Numbered from the stretch's first letter, positions 1 through 9,284 are shown. The stretch: 64,000 nt of DNA from Clostridia bacterium (GCA_017547805.1 JAFYOR010000013.1:1-64000); one strand, 5' to 3'. Program-made: numbers and translations. Notes: a model not told the origin generated them from the sequence alone.

Positions 1-222
1 GCCCTCCGGCTTGACCTCGCCCTGAGCGTCGTCGCCCTCCGGCTTGACCTCGCCCTGAGCGTCGTCGCCCTCCGGCTTGACCTCGCCCTGAGCGTCGTCG
101 CCCTCCGGCTTGACCTCGCCCTGAGCGTCGTCGCCTTCCGGCTTGGCTTCGCCCTGAGCGTCGTCGCCCTCCGGCTTGACCTCGCCCTGAGCGTCGTCGC
201 CTTCCGGCTTGGCTTCGCCCTC
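1..222 (-). repeat. 33-bp in-frame tandem repeat
   Basis: Six full 33-base units begin at 1, 34, 67, 100, 133 and 166, and a partial unit begins at 199. Each encodes 11 residues. Two variants alternate, with GEVKPEG and GEAKPEG cores. The array may extend beyond the left edge. Confidence 0.95.
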
Positions 223-1995
223 ACCAACCGGCTCGGCGGTCGGCTCAGCAGTCGGCTCTACAGTCGGCTCTGCAGTGGGAGTCGGGGTCGGAGTGGGAGT
301 GGGAGTCGGAGTCGGAGTCGGGGTCGGAGTGGGAGTCGGAGTGGGAGTGGGAGTGGGAGTCGGAGTCGGAGTCGGAGTGGGAGTCGGAGTGGGAGTGGGA
401 GTCGGGGTCGGAGTGGGAGTCGGGGTCGGAGTGGGAGTCGGGGTCGGAGTCGGAGTGGGAGTCGGAGTCGGGGTCGGCGTCGGCGTCGGAGTAGGAGTCG
501 GAGTCGGGGTCGGCGTCGGAGTCGCACTCAGAACCGCCAGCTTGTTGTCAAGCTGAGCGATCAGGCCGCTGACGCTGCCAGGCTGCACGCGGATAAGCGT
601 GCTGTCTTCCAGCGGGGAGGAGAAGAGGGAAGCATCTTCTTTGTTTTCAGCGACAACGCCGGTGGTCAGCGTGGTTTCGTCGATGGTTTCCAGCGCGACG
701 TCCTCCACGTTGTCCGGACCCTGATAAGTGTCCTTGAGCATGTCGGCCTTTTCCATCTTGATCACCAGATCAAGCAGGGACTTGCCGTCTGCCTGCGCCT
801 CGGGGGTGAGGACGACGGCCTTCACGCCGGTGTCGCCGTAAAGAACGACAGCCTGCGCACTCTGGCTCTCGGCATCGGTGTAGGCGTTTTCAAGCGCTTC
901 CTGCGCGGCGGGATCGGGCGTCTGGTTGACGATCTTGCGGATCTCGGCGTAGGAGAGCGGTTCGGGCGTGGGGGTGACGACGGCCTGAATGGAGGCGTCG
1001 CCGGAGGAGAGCGCATTTTGCATTGCGCCGGCATCCAGCGCCTTGCCGGAGGCGGCGGCGATCAGAGCGCGCAGCACATCGTCGGAAAGCGAGGTGCCCG
1101 GCGCAAGATAGAGGATGGCGTTGCTTTCATCGGCCTCCAGGGTGGAGACGAAGGTCGCGGCGCTCTCGGCGTCCACCAGCGTGGCTTCACGCGCGGCGGC
1201 GCGCAGCAGACGGATGATTTCTTCATACGTCATGCCGTTGTTGGGGGAGAGGCTGACGATCAGGGAGCCGTCCTCCTGCGCGTTGGCGGAGAAGATTTCC
1301 TTCGCGTCGTCACTGCCGCCGACCAGATCGGGGAGCATGTCCTCAACGGACTTGTGGATGCGCAGGGTTTCGCTGCCATCTTCGCTGTAGATGACGATGT
1401 CGCCCATCGCGTCGATGAGCATGTCGCCGGCGTGCGCGCGATAGGTGTAGGTGAGCGTCACATCGGCAAACTCATTCATCTCGCGGCCGCGGATGACGAT
1501 AGAGCGGGTTTCGCCCGGCACGGCTCTGCGCGGGAAGCGCACACGCACGACGCAGGCGGCGTCGCCGCGGATGCGGGAGACGCGCTTATTGTCGGCATTC
1601 ACCGTGCAGTAAAGGTAATAGGAATCCGCGTCGGCGTCGGTGTCAGCCGTGATGGACAGACGCGCGCAAGCAGCGCCCGGAATCAGCACCGGGAAGCTGG
1701 ATACGGTGTAGGAAGCGTCGGCGCGACGGCTGGTGGAGGCGCGGTCAAGCCCCAGGGAGATCGTCCTCTCGCCGCGGATGAAATTCATCATTTCCATGGC
1801 GTCGGTCAGCACAACGGGCTCCTGGCTGGTCGTGGCATAGGCCTGGCCATAGGGCGTGGCGGCATAGGAGGAGACGGAAACCTCCTCAAGCTGCCAGTAA
1901 ACGCCGGTTTCCCCCTGCGCAAAGGCGCACACGGAAAACGCCGTCAGCAGAATGCACAGCAGCACAGCAGCCAGGGACTTCATCAGGTAATTCAT
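1..1995 (-). CDS. Secreted protein with Pro-Thr stalk and 11-residue tandem repeats (3' end outside window)
   Basis: A continuous frame of 665 codons is open from an ATG at 1995 to the left edge, so the C-terminus is missing. An AAGGAG site lies 6-7 bases before the start. Residues 1-26 form a signal peptide with a likely cut after CAFA. Residues 27 to about 490 are an ectodomain of unknown function. About 40 Pro-Thr dipeptides follow (codons at 274-522), then AEPT/VEPT units. The visible tail is six full 33-base repeats plus a partial seventh, encoding an 11-residue unit with core [11 protein letters not shown]. The Pro-Thr part looks like an extended stalk or cell-wall spacer. Whether a sorting signal or membrane anchor follows cannot be seen. 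The function is unknown. Confidence 0.85.
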   Translation of the reverse strand, partial: MNYLMKSLAAVLLCILLTAFSVCAFAQGETGVYWQLEEVSVSSYAATPYGQAYATTSQEPVVLTDAMEMMNFIRGERTISLGLDRASTSRRADASYTVSSFPVLIPGAACARLSITADTDADADSYYLYCTVNADNKRVSRIRGDAACVVRVRFPRRAVPGETRSIVIRGREMNEFADVTLTYTYRAHAGDMLIDAMGDIVIYSEDGSETLRIHKSVEDMLPDLVGGSDDAKEIFSANAQEDGSLIVSLSPNNGMTYEEIIRLLRAAAREATLVDAESAATFVSTLEADESNAILYLAPGTSLSDDVLRALIAAASGKALDAGAMQNALSSGDASIQAVVTPTPEPLSYAEIRKIVNQTPDPAAQEALENAYTDAESQSAQAVVLYGDTGVKAVVLTPEAQADGKSLLDLVIKMEKADMLKDTYQGPDNVEDVALETIDETTLTTGVVAENKEDASLFSSPLEDSTLIRVQPGSVSGLIAQLDNKLAVLSATPTPTPTPTPTPTPTPTPTPTPTPTPTPTPTPTPTPTPTPTPTPTPTPTPTPTPTPTPTPTPTPTPTPTPTPTPTPTPTPTPTAEPTVEPTAEPTAEPVGEGEAKPEGDDAQGEVKPEGDDAQGEAKPEGDDAQGEVKPEGDDAQGEVKPEGDDAQGEVKPEGDDAQGEVKPEG
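274..522 (-). repeat. Hexanucleotide-like Pro-Thr codon repeat
   Basis: About 83 codons alternate Pro (CCG/CCC/CCT) and Thr (ACT/ACC/ACG). The codons are mixed rather than identical, which would reduce slippage compared with a pure hexamer array. Confidence 0.95.
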
Positions 1996-2174
1996 GAAAA
2001 ACTCCTTCCGCGCGGATGATCGCGCATTGAGGTTCATATTTCGCAGACTATAAATAAGTAAAGTGCCAAAAAATGCATACACATTATTTATAGCATGACG
2101 GGCAGGAAAAAGCAAGTTTTTTTGCTGTGAAACCGATTCATTGCCGTTTTTTTTGACAAACGCAATTTAGGGGC

Positions 2175-2203
2175 TAGTCATCGGTTGTGATTTAAGCTAT
2201 AAT
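2175..2203 (+). promoter_or_regulatory. Sigma-A promoter of the P-loop gene
   Basis: TAGTCA (2175-2180), 17 bp, TATAAT (2198-2203). The ATG at 2202 overlaps the -10 box and so cannot be the start codon. Confidence 0.7.
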
Positions 2204-2240
2204 GGTTGCACCAGAAAAAACTGAAAGGGAGGGATTGACC

Positions 2241-2651
2241 GTGATCCAGATCATCTTTGGCAAGAAGGGTTCCGGCAAGACCAAGCGTATTCTCGATATG
2301 GCTAACGCGTCCGTGAAGGAAGCGAAGGGCAACGTGCTGTTTGTAGACGACGACAAGAGCTACACTCTCAGCCTTAAGCCGCAGGTTCGCTTCATCGACG
2401 CGAGTGAATACGACATCAAGGGCAAGGAGCCGTTCTATGGCTTCCTGGCTGGCATCCTTGCCGGCAACTACGACATCAGCGTGATCTATGTTGATGCGTT
2501 CCTCAAGCTGGCGAAGACCGATGAGGAAGGCCTGGTTGCGTTCTTCGGCAAGCTGGAGAAGCTTGTTGCCAATGCCAACTGCGACATCGTGATCAGCTAC
2601 AGCGACGATGCTGAGAACGTGCCGGAGTGCATCCGCAAGTATCAGATCTGA
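2241..2651 (+). CDS. Small P-loop NTPase
   Basis: A 136-residue protein starting at a GTG with an AGGGAGG site 8 bases upstream. The ATG in the same frame at 2202 lies inside the promoter. A Walker A motif, GKKGSGKT, sits at about residues 7-14, and ISVIYVD at about residue 84 is a plausible Walker B strand. There is no membrane segment or signal peptide. The protein is about the size of a single ATPase core, so it may work on a partner protein. It is a single-gene unit with its own promoter and terminator, and codon use is strongly biased (AAG, CTG, GGC), which suggests high expression. The specific role is unknown. Confidence 0.75.
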   Translation: MIQIIFGKKGSGKTKRILDMANASVKEAKGNVLFVDDDKSYTLSLKPQVRFIDASEYDIKGKEPFYGFLAGILAGNYDISVIYVDAFLKLAKTDEEGLVAFFGKLEKLVANANCDIVISYSDDAENVPECIRKYQI

Positions 2652-2664
2652 TTTACGCCTGAGT

Positions 2665-2709
2665 GCCGCTTCCGACTGCTGATCCAGTGGAAGCGGCTTC
2701 TTTCTTTTT
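2665..2709 (+). terminator. Rho-independent terminator of the P-loop gene
   Basis: A 9-bp stem, GCCGCTTCC (2665-2673) with GGAAGCGGC (2689-2697), is followed by a T-rich tract. Confidence 0.85.
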
Positions 2710-2717
2710 GTTATGGT

Positions 2718-2805
2718 TGCTTTATCTCAGAATATCGGCCTCGTACGCAAAAGACGGACATTTGCTGTGTTTTGTCGGTGATGCCGCCGGCAGCATGCCG
2801 GTTAT
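2718..2805 (-). repeat. Distant copy of the 95-bp repeat (family R1)
   Basis: Read on the minus strand this matches the unit tandemly repeated at 46572-46965. Shared blocks, as read on the plus strand here, are ATCTCAGAATA, ACGCAAAAGA, TTTGTCGGTxATGCC and the palindrome CCGGCA-GCA-TGCCGG at 2787-2801. The palindrome followed by TTATTTT could also work as a second terminator. Confidence 0.75.
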
Positions 2806-2867
2806 TTTGCTAATTTTCGCCGGATAGCGCGTTTTGGCGCGGCTGCCGGCTTTGGAGGGATGTTTCC

Positions 2868-4361
2868 ATGCAGATGAAATCGACCCGCGGCGGGCTTGCC
2901 GTTTCCCCGTCCATGGCGATCCTGCGCGGCCTTGCGCCCGACGGCGGACTGTACGTTCCCGCGCAGTTTCCGTCCTTCACGGGTGAGGAGATCGCGGCGC
3001 TCGTGCCCATGACCTATCAGCAGCGCGCGGCGTTTGTTCTTTCCCGCTTCCTGCCGGATTTTACGGCGGAGGAGCTTGAAAACGCCATCGCCGGCGCTTA
3101 TGGCACGGGATTTGACTGCGAAGCGGTTGCCCCGATGGTGAAGGTGGGCGCCCGCGCGCACAGCCTTGAGCTCTGGCACGGACCGACGCTGGCCTTTAAG
3201 GATATGGCGCTGCAGCTTCTGCCGTATCTGCTGACCATGAGCGGAAAGAAGCACGGCGAGACGCGCGAGGTTTTCATCCTCGTTGCCACCAGCGGCGATA
3301 CCGGCAAGGCCGCGCTGGAGGGCTTCCTTGACGTGCCCGGCACGCGCTGCTGCGTCTTCTATCCCAACGGCGGCGTATCTCAGGCGCAGCGCCTGCAGAT
3401 GGTCACCACCGGAGGAAGCAACACGCACGTCATCGCCGTCAACGGCAATTTCGACGATGCGCAGACCGGCGTCAAGCGCATTTTCTCCGATCCGGCGTTT
3501 GCCGCGGAGATAGACCGTCAGGGCCGCGTGCTCTCCTCCGCCAATTCCATCAACTTCGGCCGCCTTGTGCCGCAGATCGTCTATTACTTCTCCGCCTATG
3601 CGGATCTGCTCAAGGCGGGCGAGATCGCGATGGGTGACGAGGTGAATTTCTGCGTGCCGACCGGCAATTTCGGCGATATCCTTGCTGCGGATTATGCGAA
3701 GAAGGCGGGACTTCCCGTCGGAAGGCTCATCTGCGCGAGCAACGATAACAATGTGCTTGCCGACTTTATTGAGACCGGCGTGTATGACATCCGTTCCCGC
3801 GCGTTCTTCAAGACGATTTCTCCGTCGATGGATATCCTGATTTCTTCCAATTTGGAGCGTCTGCTCTTTGACCTTGCGGGCGAAGACGGCGCGAAGGTTG
3901 CCTCCCTCATGGAGCAGCTCAAGGCGGAAAAGAAATATCAGATCACCGATGCGATGCTCAAATCCCTTCAGGCGCGTTACGCCGCCGGCTATGTCAGCGA
4001 GGCGGGCATCCGTGAGGAAATCGCGCGTACGTGGAAGGAAGACGGCTATCTGATGGATACGCATACGGCTGTTGCCTCCGCCGTCCTGCGCGATTATCAG
4101 GAAAAGACGGGCGACAAGCGCGCGAGCGTCATCGTCTCTACCGCCAGCCCGTATAAGTTCGGCGCGTCGGTGCTGGAGGCGATTGCAGGCAGCGACGCCT
4201 GCGAAGGCAAGGATGACTTTGCCTGCTGCGCGCTGCTGAGCGAACTGACCGGCACGAGCGTCCCGCCGCAGATTGCGGACCTGCCCGATATGCCCGTGCG
4301 TCACAGCGCCGTGTGCGAAAAGGATGCGATGGACGGAGCTGTGCTTGACGCGGTCAGGTAA
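2868..4361 (+). CDS. thrC: Threonine synthase
   Basis: A 497-residue PLP enzyme that converts O-phospho-L-homoserine to threonine, the last step of threonine synthesis. The N-terminal TRGG and PDGGLYVP motifs are those of the long (yeast/E. coli-like) threonine synthase class. LWHGPTLAFKDMA carries the PLP lysine at about residue 111, and ATSGDTGKAA is the phosphate-binding loop. The length is normal for this class. GGAGGG lies before the ATG. The MBOAT gene begins 5 bases after the stop and may be co-transcribed, although it has no biosynthetic link to threonine. Confidence 0.95.
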   Translation: MQMKSTRGGLAVSPSMAILRGLAPDGGLYVPAQFPSFTGEEIAALVPMTYQQRAAFVLSRFLPDFTAEELENAIAGAYGTGFDCEAVAPMVKVGARAHSLELWHGPTLAFKDMALQLLPYLLTMSGKKHGETREVFILVATSGDTGKAALEGFLDVPGTRCCVFYPNGGVSQAQRLQMVTTGGSNTHVIAVNGNFDDAQTGVKRIFSDPAFAAEIDRQGRVLSSANSINFGRLVPQIVYYFSAYADLLKAGEIAMGDEVNFCVPTGNFGDILAADYAKKAGLPVGRLICASNDNNVLADFIETGVYDIRSRAFFKTISPSMDILISSNLERLLFDLAGEDGAKVASLMEQLKAEKKYQITDAMLKSLQARYAAGYVSEAGIREEIARTWKEDGYLMDTHTAVASAVLRDYQEKTGDKRASVIVSTASPYKFGASVLEAIAGSDACEGKDDFACCALLSELTGTSVPPQIADLPDMPVRHSAVCEKDAMDGAVLDAVR

Positions 4362-4366
4362 GGGTT

Positions 4367-5794
4367 ATGATCTTTAATTCCCTCTCATTTCTGATGTTTT
4401 TTCCCATCGTCACGCTGGCGTATTTTACGCTGCCAAGGCGCGTGCGTCCGGCGTGGCTGCTCGCTGCCAGCTATTATTTCTATATGTGCTGGAATGCGCG
4501 CTACGCGATGCTCATCGCGGGAAGCACGCTGATCACATATGGCTGCGGCCTGCTCATTGAGCGCGCAGACGCCCGCTTGATAAAGCGGCTGATCATGGCG
4601 GCGGGACTTGGCAGCAATCTGGCGATCCTCGGCTTTTTCAAATATTACGGTTTTTTCACCGATGTGCTGGGACGCGTGCTGGCGCTTGCCGGCATTTCTC
4701 TGCATGTTCCGGCGTTTGATGTGCTTTTGCCCGTCGGCATCAGCTTTTACACCTTTCAGGCGCTGGGATATATGCTGGATGTATACTTCGGGAAGATCCG
4801 CGCGGAAAGAAGCCTTCTGCGCTATGCGCTGTTTGTGTCGTTCTTTCCCCAGCTGGTTGCTGGACCGATTGAGCGCTCTGAAAACCTGCTGCGTCAGGTC
4901 AACGAGGAGCATCGTTTCAGCTTCCGCGCTGCGCGTGACGGCGTGCTGATCATGATGCTGGGCTTCTTTGAAAAGCTGGTCATCGCCGACCGCGCGAGCA
5001 TGTATGTCAACGCTGTTTATGACAACTGGCATGCGGCTGCCGGCTGGCAGATCCTGCTTGCCACCGTCGTCTTTGCCTTCCAGATTTATGGCGATTTTTC
5101 CGGCTACAGCCACATTGCCATCGGTGCGGCAAAGATCCTCGGCTTTGATCTGATGGATAATTTCCGTCAGCCATACTTCGCATCTTCCGTACGCGATTTC
5201 TGGCGCAGGTGGCATATCAGCCTGTCGACATGGTTCCGCGATTATCTGTATATCCCGCTGGGCGGCAGCCGCTGCGGGCACGTGCGCAGGATGACGAACC
5301 TGATGATCACGTTTCTGGTCAGCGGTCTTTGGCATGGCGCGTCGCTGAGCTTCGTGGTGTGGGGCGGTCTGAACGGCGCGCTGCAGGTACTGGAGGGGCT
5401 GTTGCCCAAGCCTGCGAAAAAGGCCGGCGGTGTGCGGCGCGTGTGCAAAACGCTTTGCACCTTTGTGCTGATCGATTTGACGTGGCTCTTTTTCCGGGCG
5501 AATGCGGCAAGCACGGCGGTTCGCATGCTGCTGCGCTGTGTGAAGAGCTTTGACGCCGCTGCGTATGCGACGGGTTTTTCCGCGGCGCAGGCAGCCGCGC
5601 TGACGGTGGGCATTGCCGTCCTTCTGGCAATTGATATGATTCACGAGCGCGGAAAGACGCTGACGGCATGGCTTGACAGAAGAAATCTGGTTATGCGCGG
5701 AGCGCTGATGCTGCTGGCGATTCTTGCTATCGTGGTTTTTGGCGTCTGGGGACCGGGCTACGATGCGCAGGCGTTCATCTATTTTCAGTTTTAA
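4367..5794 (+). CDS. MBOAT-family O-acyltransferase (AlgI/DltB-like)
   Basis: A 475-residue polytopic membrane protein of the MBOAT family. Family features include LPVGISFYTFQALGY, FPQLVAGPI, DFSGYSHIAIG, and WRRWHISLSTWFRDYLYIPL with the conserved Trp-Arg cluster. SGLWHG carries the putative catalytic His at about residue 323. Members move acyl groups across the membrane onto extracellular polymers such as alginate or teichoic acids. The gene lies 5 bases after thrC and 15 bases before an SGNH-type gene, the usual arrangement for a membrane acyltransferase and its extracytoplasmic partner. The substrate polymer is not identified. No D-alanine ligase (dltA) or carrier (dltC) is adjacent, so a true Dlt system is unlikely. 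Confidence 0.9.
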   Translation: MIFNSLSFLMFFPIVTLAYFTLPRRVRPAWLLAASYYFYMCWNARYAMLIAGSTLITYGCGLLIERADARLIKRLIMAAGLGSNLAILGFFKYYGFFTDVLGRVLALAGISLHVPAFDVLLPVGISFYTFQALGYMLDVYFGKIRAERSLLRYALFVSFFPQLVAGPIERSENLLRQVNEEHRFSFRAARDGVLIMMLGFFEKLVIADRASMYVNAVYDNWHAAAGWQILLATVVFAFQIYGDFSGYSHIAIGAAKILGFDLMDNFRQPYFASSVRDFWRRWHISLSTWFRDYLYIPLGGSRCGHVRRMTNLMITFLVSGLWHGASLSFVVWGGLNGALQVLEGLLPKPAKKAGGVRRVCKTLCTFVLIDLTWLFFRANAASTAVRMLLRCVKSFDAAAYATGFSAAQAAALTVGIAVLLAIDMIHERGKTLTAWLDRRNLVMRGALMLLAILAIVVFGVWGPGYDAQAFIYFQF

Positions 5795-5809
5795 GGCAGG
5801 GGCATGCAC

Positions 5810-6808
5810 ATGAAGAATTTCGTAAAAGCGGCGCTGTTTGCGCTGATTCTATGCCTGTGCCTTCTGGGGCTTGACCGGGCGATGCGCCGTCAGGACGGCG
5901 GCGCAAAATACGACGCTTTTTTCGAAGAGAAACAGCCTTTCGACGTCTTTTTTCTTGGAACCAGCCACATGATGGATTCGGTGATGCCGATGGAGCTTTG
6001 GCGCGACTTCGGCTTTACCTCCTACAACCTTGCCAACCCGGCGGAGACGCTGGAGGCGACGTACTGGACGCTGCGCCTGGCGCTTGAAAGCCATGTGCCC
6101 AAAGCGGTTGTTGTGGATGTGTGCTATCTGGGAAAGGCGCAGAGCGAGGTCGCCACGCGTACGATGGGCCATCTGTTCATGGATGAGATCCCGCTGTCCG
6201 CGCTCAAGCTCAGGGCGATCTGGGCGCTGTATCCTGAGGGGGAGCGCCTTGAATATGTTTTCCCGCTGGCAAGCTACCATACCCGCTGGGAGGAGCTGTT
6301 TGAAAAGAGCGAGCCGATGACGGCGGCGGAGCCGATTACGCGCGGCGCCGAGCTGCGCTGCGGCAGGAGCAGTCCTGCGCAGTATGTGCGTACGGCGCAG
6401 ATGGATTTGCGCGAAACGGCGGGCAAACAGGCGCTTCGGGAAATCATTGCCCTGTGCCGTGAACGCGGCGTCGAGGTCATCCTCACAGCCATTCCTTATC
6501 CGGCGGACGAGGAAACGCAGCGGATGATGAACAGCGCCGGGGTGATCGCGCAGGAAAACGGCGTTCCCTTCCTCAACCTCTTTGATGTTCCCAATCTGGT
6601 CGATTTTGAGACGGATTGCTACGACGCGGCGTCCCATCTCAATCCGGACGGGGCGACAAAGGTGACGCGCCATCTGGGCGACTATGTCGTTTCCCGCTTC
6701 GGGTTTGAAAACAGGCGGGAGGATCCGGCGTATGCGCACTGGGAGGCGGATCTGATCGATTATCAGCTGCTTCGTCAGGCGCAGTGGGGACCCTACACAA
6801 AGGAATAA
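5810..6808 (+). CDS. SGNH/DltD-like membrane-anchored partner of the MBOAT protein
   Basis: A 332-residue protein with one N-terminal membrane segment (residues about 6-22) and an extracytoplasmic domain. GTSHMMD at about residue 50 matches the block I serine region of SGNH hydrolases as seen in DltD/AlgX-like proteins. DAASHLNPDG at about residue 274 supplies the Asp-x-x-His type block V. The upstream ATG at 5804 sits directly on the AGGGG site, while the ATG at 5810 has the usual 7-base spacing and was chosen. By analogy with AlgX or DltD it should hand acyl groups from the MBOAT channel to a surface polymer. It is the last gene before a strong terminator. Confidence 0.8.
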   Translation: MKNFVKAALFALILCLCLLGLDRAMRRQDGGAKYDAFFEEKQPFDVFFLGTSHMMDSVMPMELWRDFGFTSYNLANPAETLEATYWTLRLALESHVPKAVVVDVCYLGKAQSEVATRTMGHLFMDEIPLSALKLRAIWALYPEGERLEYVFPLASYHTRWEELFEKSEPMTAAEPITRGAELRCGRSSPAQYVRTAQMDLRETAGKQALREIIALCRERGVEVILTAIPYPADEETQRMMNSAGVIAQENGVPFLNLFDVPNLVDFETDCYDAASHLNPDGATKVTRHLGDYVVSRFGFENRREDPAYAHWEADLIDYQLLRQAQWGPYTKE

Positions 6809-6810
6809 TG

Positions 6811-6850
6811 AAAAGGAGTTGTCCTGCAGTCGGGACAACTCCTTTTGTTT
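6811..6850. terminator. Bidirectional terminator between convergent genes
   Basis: A 14-bp perfect stem, AAAAGGAGTTGTCC (6811-6824) with its complement at 6833-6846. A and T runs on either side let it serve both the SGNH gene and the convergent MBL gene. Confidence 0.9.
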
Positions 6851-6858
6851 GTGTCACG

Positions 6859-7953
6859 TTAAACCTCATACACCGCCTGCGTCGGCGAAAAGTCCGAGCG
6901 ATAGGCGATGACGCGGCCAAAGTGATTCTTGCTGGCGATGCTCAGCATGTCTTCCTGCGTGCAGTGCACGCCGTAGCGCAGCAGCTGCGCGTGGCCTGCG
7001 CGGTAGAGCAGATTGGCGTGGGTGTTGGGCTCGATGGTGCCGGTCATGATGACCTGACCGCCGCAGGCAAGCAGATCCTGCACGAGGCGGCGGCCTTCGC
7101 GCGTGTCCAGCTGCGGATCGGTGAGGAAATACACGCCCAGCGCGACAAATTCCTCCGGGAAATGGCGCACAAAGATGTCGCGAAGGATGTCCTGCGCCTC
7201 GCTGCGCACCCATAAGGCGGAGGCGTCCAGATGCATCAGCTCCGTGATAAAGAAATCGTCGGCAAAGATGTCGGCGTCCGGCAGATATTCTGAAATGGCG
7301 GCGAGGATGCCAAGGCCGCGGCCGAACTTGGGCACGGGCAGGATGACCGGGCGGCCGATGGCCAGCGTATCGCCGATTTCTTCAATCAGCGCGGAAATCT
7401 GCATCTCGCGCACGTTGCTGCCGTGGCTTGCGCCGTAGTCGCAGTCGAGTACGGCAAGGTCGGCGGTCTGGTTTTCAATCGGATCAAAGGCGTGGATGCG
7501 GGCGCGTCCGTAATAATCGCCGGAGAAGAAGATCGAGCGCTCGTCATCGCGGATGCGCAGCCAGACGCTGCCGGAGCAGTGGCCGCTGCGGCCCCAGGTG
7601 ACATACAGTCCGCCGGGCAGCGCCGCCTCGTGATAGGGCATGCTCAGCCCTTCAAGGATCAGCGGATCGTCGACCGGATGGGGCAGCTGGCGCGCGGTTT
7701 CTGTCGTCATGACGACGCGACCGGTAAAGCCGTGATCCAGCAGATATTCAAGCGCGCCGGACTGGTTTTCGTGCGAATGGCTGATGAACAGATACCGGGC
7801 GGCAAGGATATGCTCGGGACGAAGGTGAGGCGTTTCATCTCCCGCATAGCAGCGCTGATAGCCGCAGTCCACGATGAAGACGATATCGTGGCTTTCAACG
7901 ACATAGCAATGACGCTGCTGATCGCAGGGGTCTCCGGTGAGATAGAGTTTCAT
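6859..7953 (-). CDS. Metallo-beta-lactamase-fold protein, beta-CASP-like, with altered metal motif
   Basis: A 364-residue protein. The start at 7953 has an AAGGAGG site at 7-base spacing; an upstream in-frame start lacks one. The fold is shown by an MBL-type N-terminus, SHSHENQSG (about residues 55-63), RSGHCSGSVWL, FFSGDYYG, and a C-terminal GTIEPNTHANLL. The canonical HxHxDH metal motif reads HSHENQ, so the Asp and last His are replaced. Later His and Asp ligands (SGHCSG, SGDY) remain. Proteins of this class are hydrolases or nucleases acting on RNA or small phosphoesters. Activity here is uncertain, with at most an altered metal site. Confidence 0.75.
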   Translation of the reverse strand: MKLYLTGDPCDQQRHCYVVESHDIVFIVDCGYQRCYAGDETPHLRPEHILAARYLFISHSHENQSGALEYLLDHGFTGRVVMTTETARQLPHPVDDPLILEGLSMPYHEAALPGGLYVTWGRSGHCSGSVWLRIRDDERSIFFSGDYYGRARIHAFDPIENQTADLAVLDCDYGASHGSNVREMQISALIEEIGDTLAIGRPVILPVPKFGRGLGILAAISEYLPDADIFADDFFITELMHLDASALWVRSEAQDILRDIFVRHFPEEFVALGVYFLTDPQLDTREGRRLVQDLLACGGQVIMTGTIEPNTHANLLYRAGHAQLLRYGVHCTQEDMLSIASKNHFGRVIAYRSDFSPTQAVYEV

Positions 7954-8298
7954 GAAAAGCCTCCTTGCCAGATTGCACACAGACGGCGGTGAGGATAAAA
8001 AAAGAGTTAAGAAACAGTATAGTACAAACATGCATTGGCGTAAACAAAAAACGAACGCTTTTGCACCGTTTTGTTAAAAGCGCAGAAACGGTTTGATATT
8101 TTTATACAGAATTTAAGAATGCGGCTGCGGACGGGAAAACGGGGGAAACGCGCGGCTTTTTTTCCTCTTTCATCCGGCGGTCAATCGTGGTAGAATAGAA
8201 AAAACGGTGAAATCTGCCTGAACGGGAAGCGGAGTAGCGCTTTGCTCGTTAGATGTATGAAATGGTTTTGCCAAAGGAATGGATAACGGGTGATCAGC
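7954..8298. other. Divergent intergenic region
   Basis: This 345-bp stretch holds the MBL promoter (8016-8044), A/T-rich runs near 8041-8120 and a possible -10 box, TAGAAT, at 8191-8196 for the SH3 gene with no good -35. No gene or repeat was recognised. Confidence 0.6.
8016..8044 (-). promoter_or_regulatory. Promoter of the MBL-fold gene
   Basis: On the minus strand: TTTACG, 17 bp, TATACT. Confidence 0.6.
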
Positions 8299-8796
8299 AT
8301 GAAAAAGACGATCGTTAAGCATAAGAAAAGGGTTGCGCTTGCGGCGGCGGCGATGATGCTCACAGCTGGCTGCGCACTGGCGCAGAGCGCTGTGATTGAC
8401 GCTGCGGGCGCGCTCAGCGTGCATGCGGCGCCCGATCAGGGGGCGGCGGCGCTGGGCAGCTTCCTGCGCGGCACGAAGGTGGAAATCCTCGGCGATGCGG
8501 GCGGCGGCTGGTCGCAGATTGCCATCGGCACGGGCAGCGGCGTGATTTCGGGATATGCGATGACACAGTACCTTTCCTCCGGCGTCGGCGCGGCGGATAC
8601 GTATGAGGCGTCCGTCGCTTCGCCCTATGGCACGCAGTCCGTTGTGCTGCGCGACAAGGCGAGCAATTCCTATCGTCCGGTGGCGATGCTGATGGTCGGC
8701 GAACGCGTGCTGGTCATCGGTCAGGCGGGAGAGTTCCGCTATGTGCAGACGGGCAGCGGCTGCGTGGGCTGCCTGCTTGAAAGCGAGCTGAAATAA
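8299..8796 (+). CDS. Secreted SH3-like protein
   Basis: A 165-residue exported protein. Lys/Arg-rich N-terminus and a hydrophobic stretch (about residues 10-30) form a signal peptide. Two bacterial SH3-like modules follow, with repeated patterns LSVHAAPDQGAAALGSFLRGTKVEIL and VLRDKASNSYRPVAMLMVGERVLVI shared in design with the larger protein at 21029. Such domains usually bind peptidoglycan or other cell-wall polymers. GGTGAT sits 5 bases before the ATG at 8299; a GTG at 8290 is the alternative start. The next gene begins 4 bases after the stop. Confidence 0.7.
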   Translation: MKKTIVKHKKRVALAAAAMMLTAGCALAQSAVIDAAGALSVHAAPDQGAAALGSFLRGTKVEILGDAGGGWSQIAIGTGSGVISGYAMTQYLSSGVGAADTYEASVASPYGTQSVVLRDKASNSYRPVAMLMVGERVLVIGQAGEFRYVQTGSGCVGCLLESELK

Positions 8797-8800
8797 GGCG

Positions 8801-9256
8801 ATGGACGCGCTTGATAAGAAGAATGTGCGTCTTGTGTTCTCGATGGGAACAGTGAGCATTGCATGCTGGCTTATTTCAAAGGTGCTGTTCTGGTATTTGA
8901 TCGATGTCGAGTATCATGGATGGGCTTATGCGGTTTATTTTCTTGCGGCATTAACTACTTGCGCGGCAGCGCTGGCGCTGGATGCTTTTGCGACGGCGCT
9001 TTTCTATGGATTTGTCCGTGTAAAAAAGGGCGCGCTGGTGGCGGTGTGTGCGGTACTGCATGGCGCGGTAAGGGTTGCGTGTGCATTTTATCAGGGGATG
9101 TTTGCGATTGCCGGCGTCTTTGATTTCATCATGAGCAGCAGCGCGCGGATTGACGGCCCTTTACTGTTGACGGCTGTAGCAGTTGGATATGTTTTTCTCT
9201 TTCGTTTTGAAAAACGGCTTAAGGCGCAGCGTGCGCTCCGCGTGACATTTGATTGA
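8801..9256 (+). CDS. Small four-helix membrane protein
   Basis: A 151-residue protein with four predicted membrane helices (about residues 10-32, 40-68, 78-100 and 118-140) and a basic C-terminal tail, EKRLKAQRALR. No family is recognised. It starts 4 bases after the SH3 protein with no clear ribosome-binding site, which suggests translational coupling. The pair ends at a terminator. It may anchor or accompany the SH3 protein, by context only. Confidence 0.6.
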   Translation: MDALDKKNVRLVFSMGTVSIACWLISKVLFWYLIDVEYHGWAYAVYFLAALTTCAAALALDAFATALFYGFVRVKKGALVAVCAVLHGAVRVACAFYQGMFAIAGVFDFIMSSSARIDGPLLLTAVAVGYVFLFRFEKRLKAQRALRVTFD

Positions 9257-9262
9257 AACACT

Positions 9263-9284
9263 GCCGGCGACAGCCGGCTTTTTC
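9263..9284 (+). terminator. Rho-independent terminator
   Basis: GCCGGC (9263-9268), GACA loop, GCCGGC (9273-9278), then TTTTT. It lies just upstream of the next ribosome-binding site and may attenuate readthrough into the amidohydrolase gene. Confidence 0.85.

Noticed and set aside
209..556. A plus-strand frame encoding a long Gly-Val repeat
   Set aside because: It is the complement of the Pro-Thr codons of the secreted protein and has no other coding signal.
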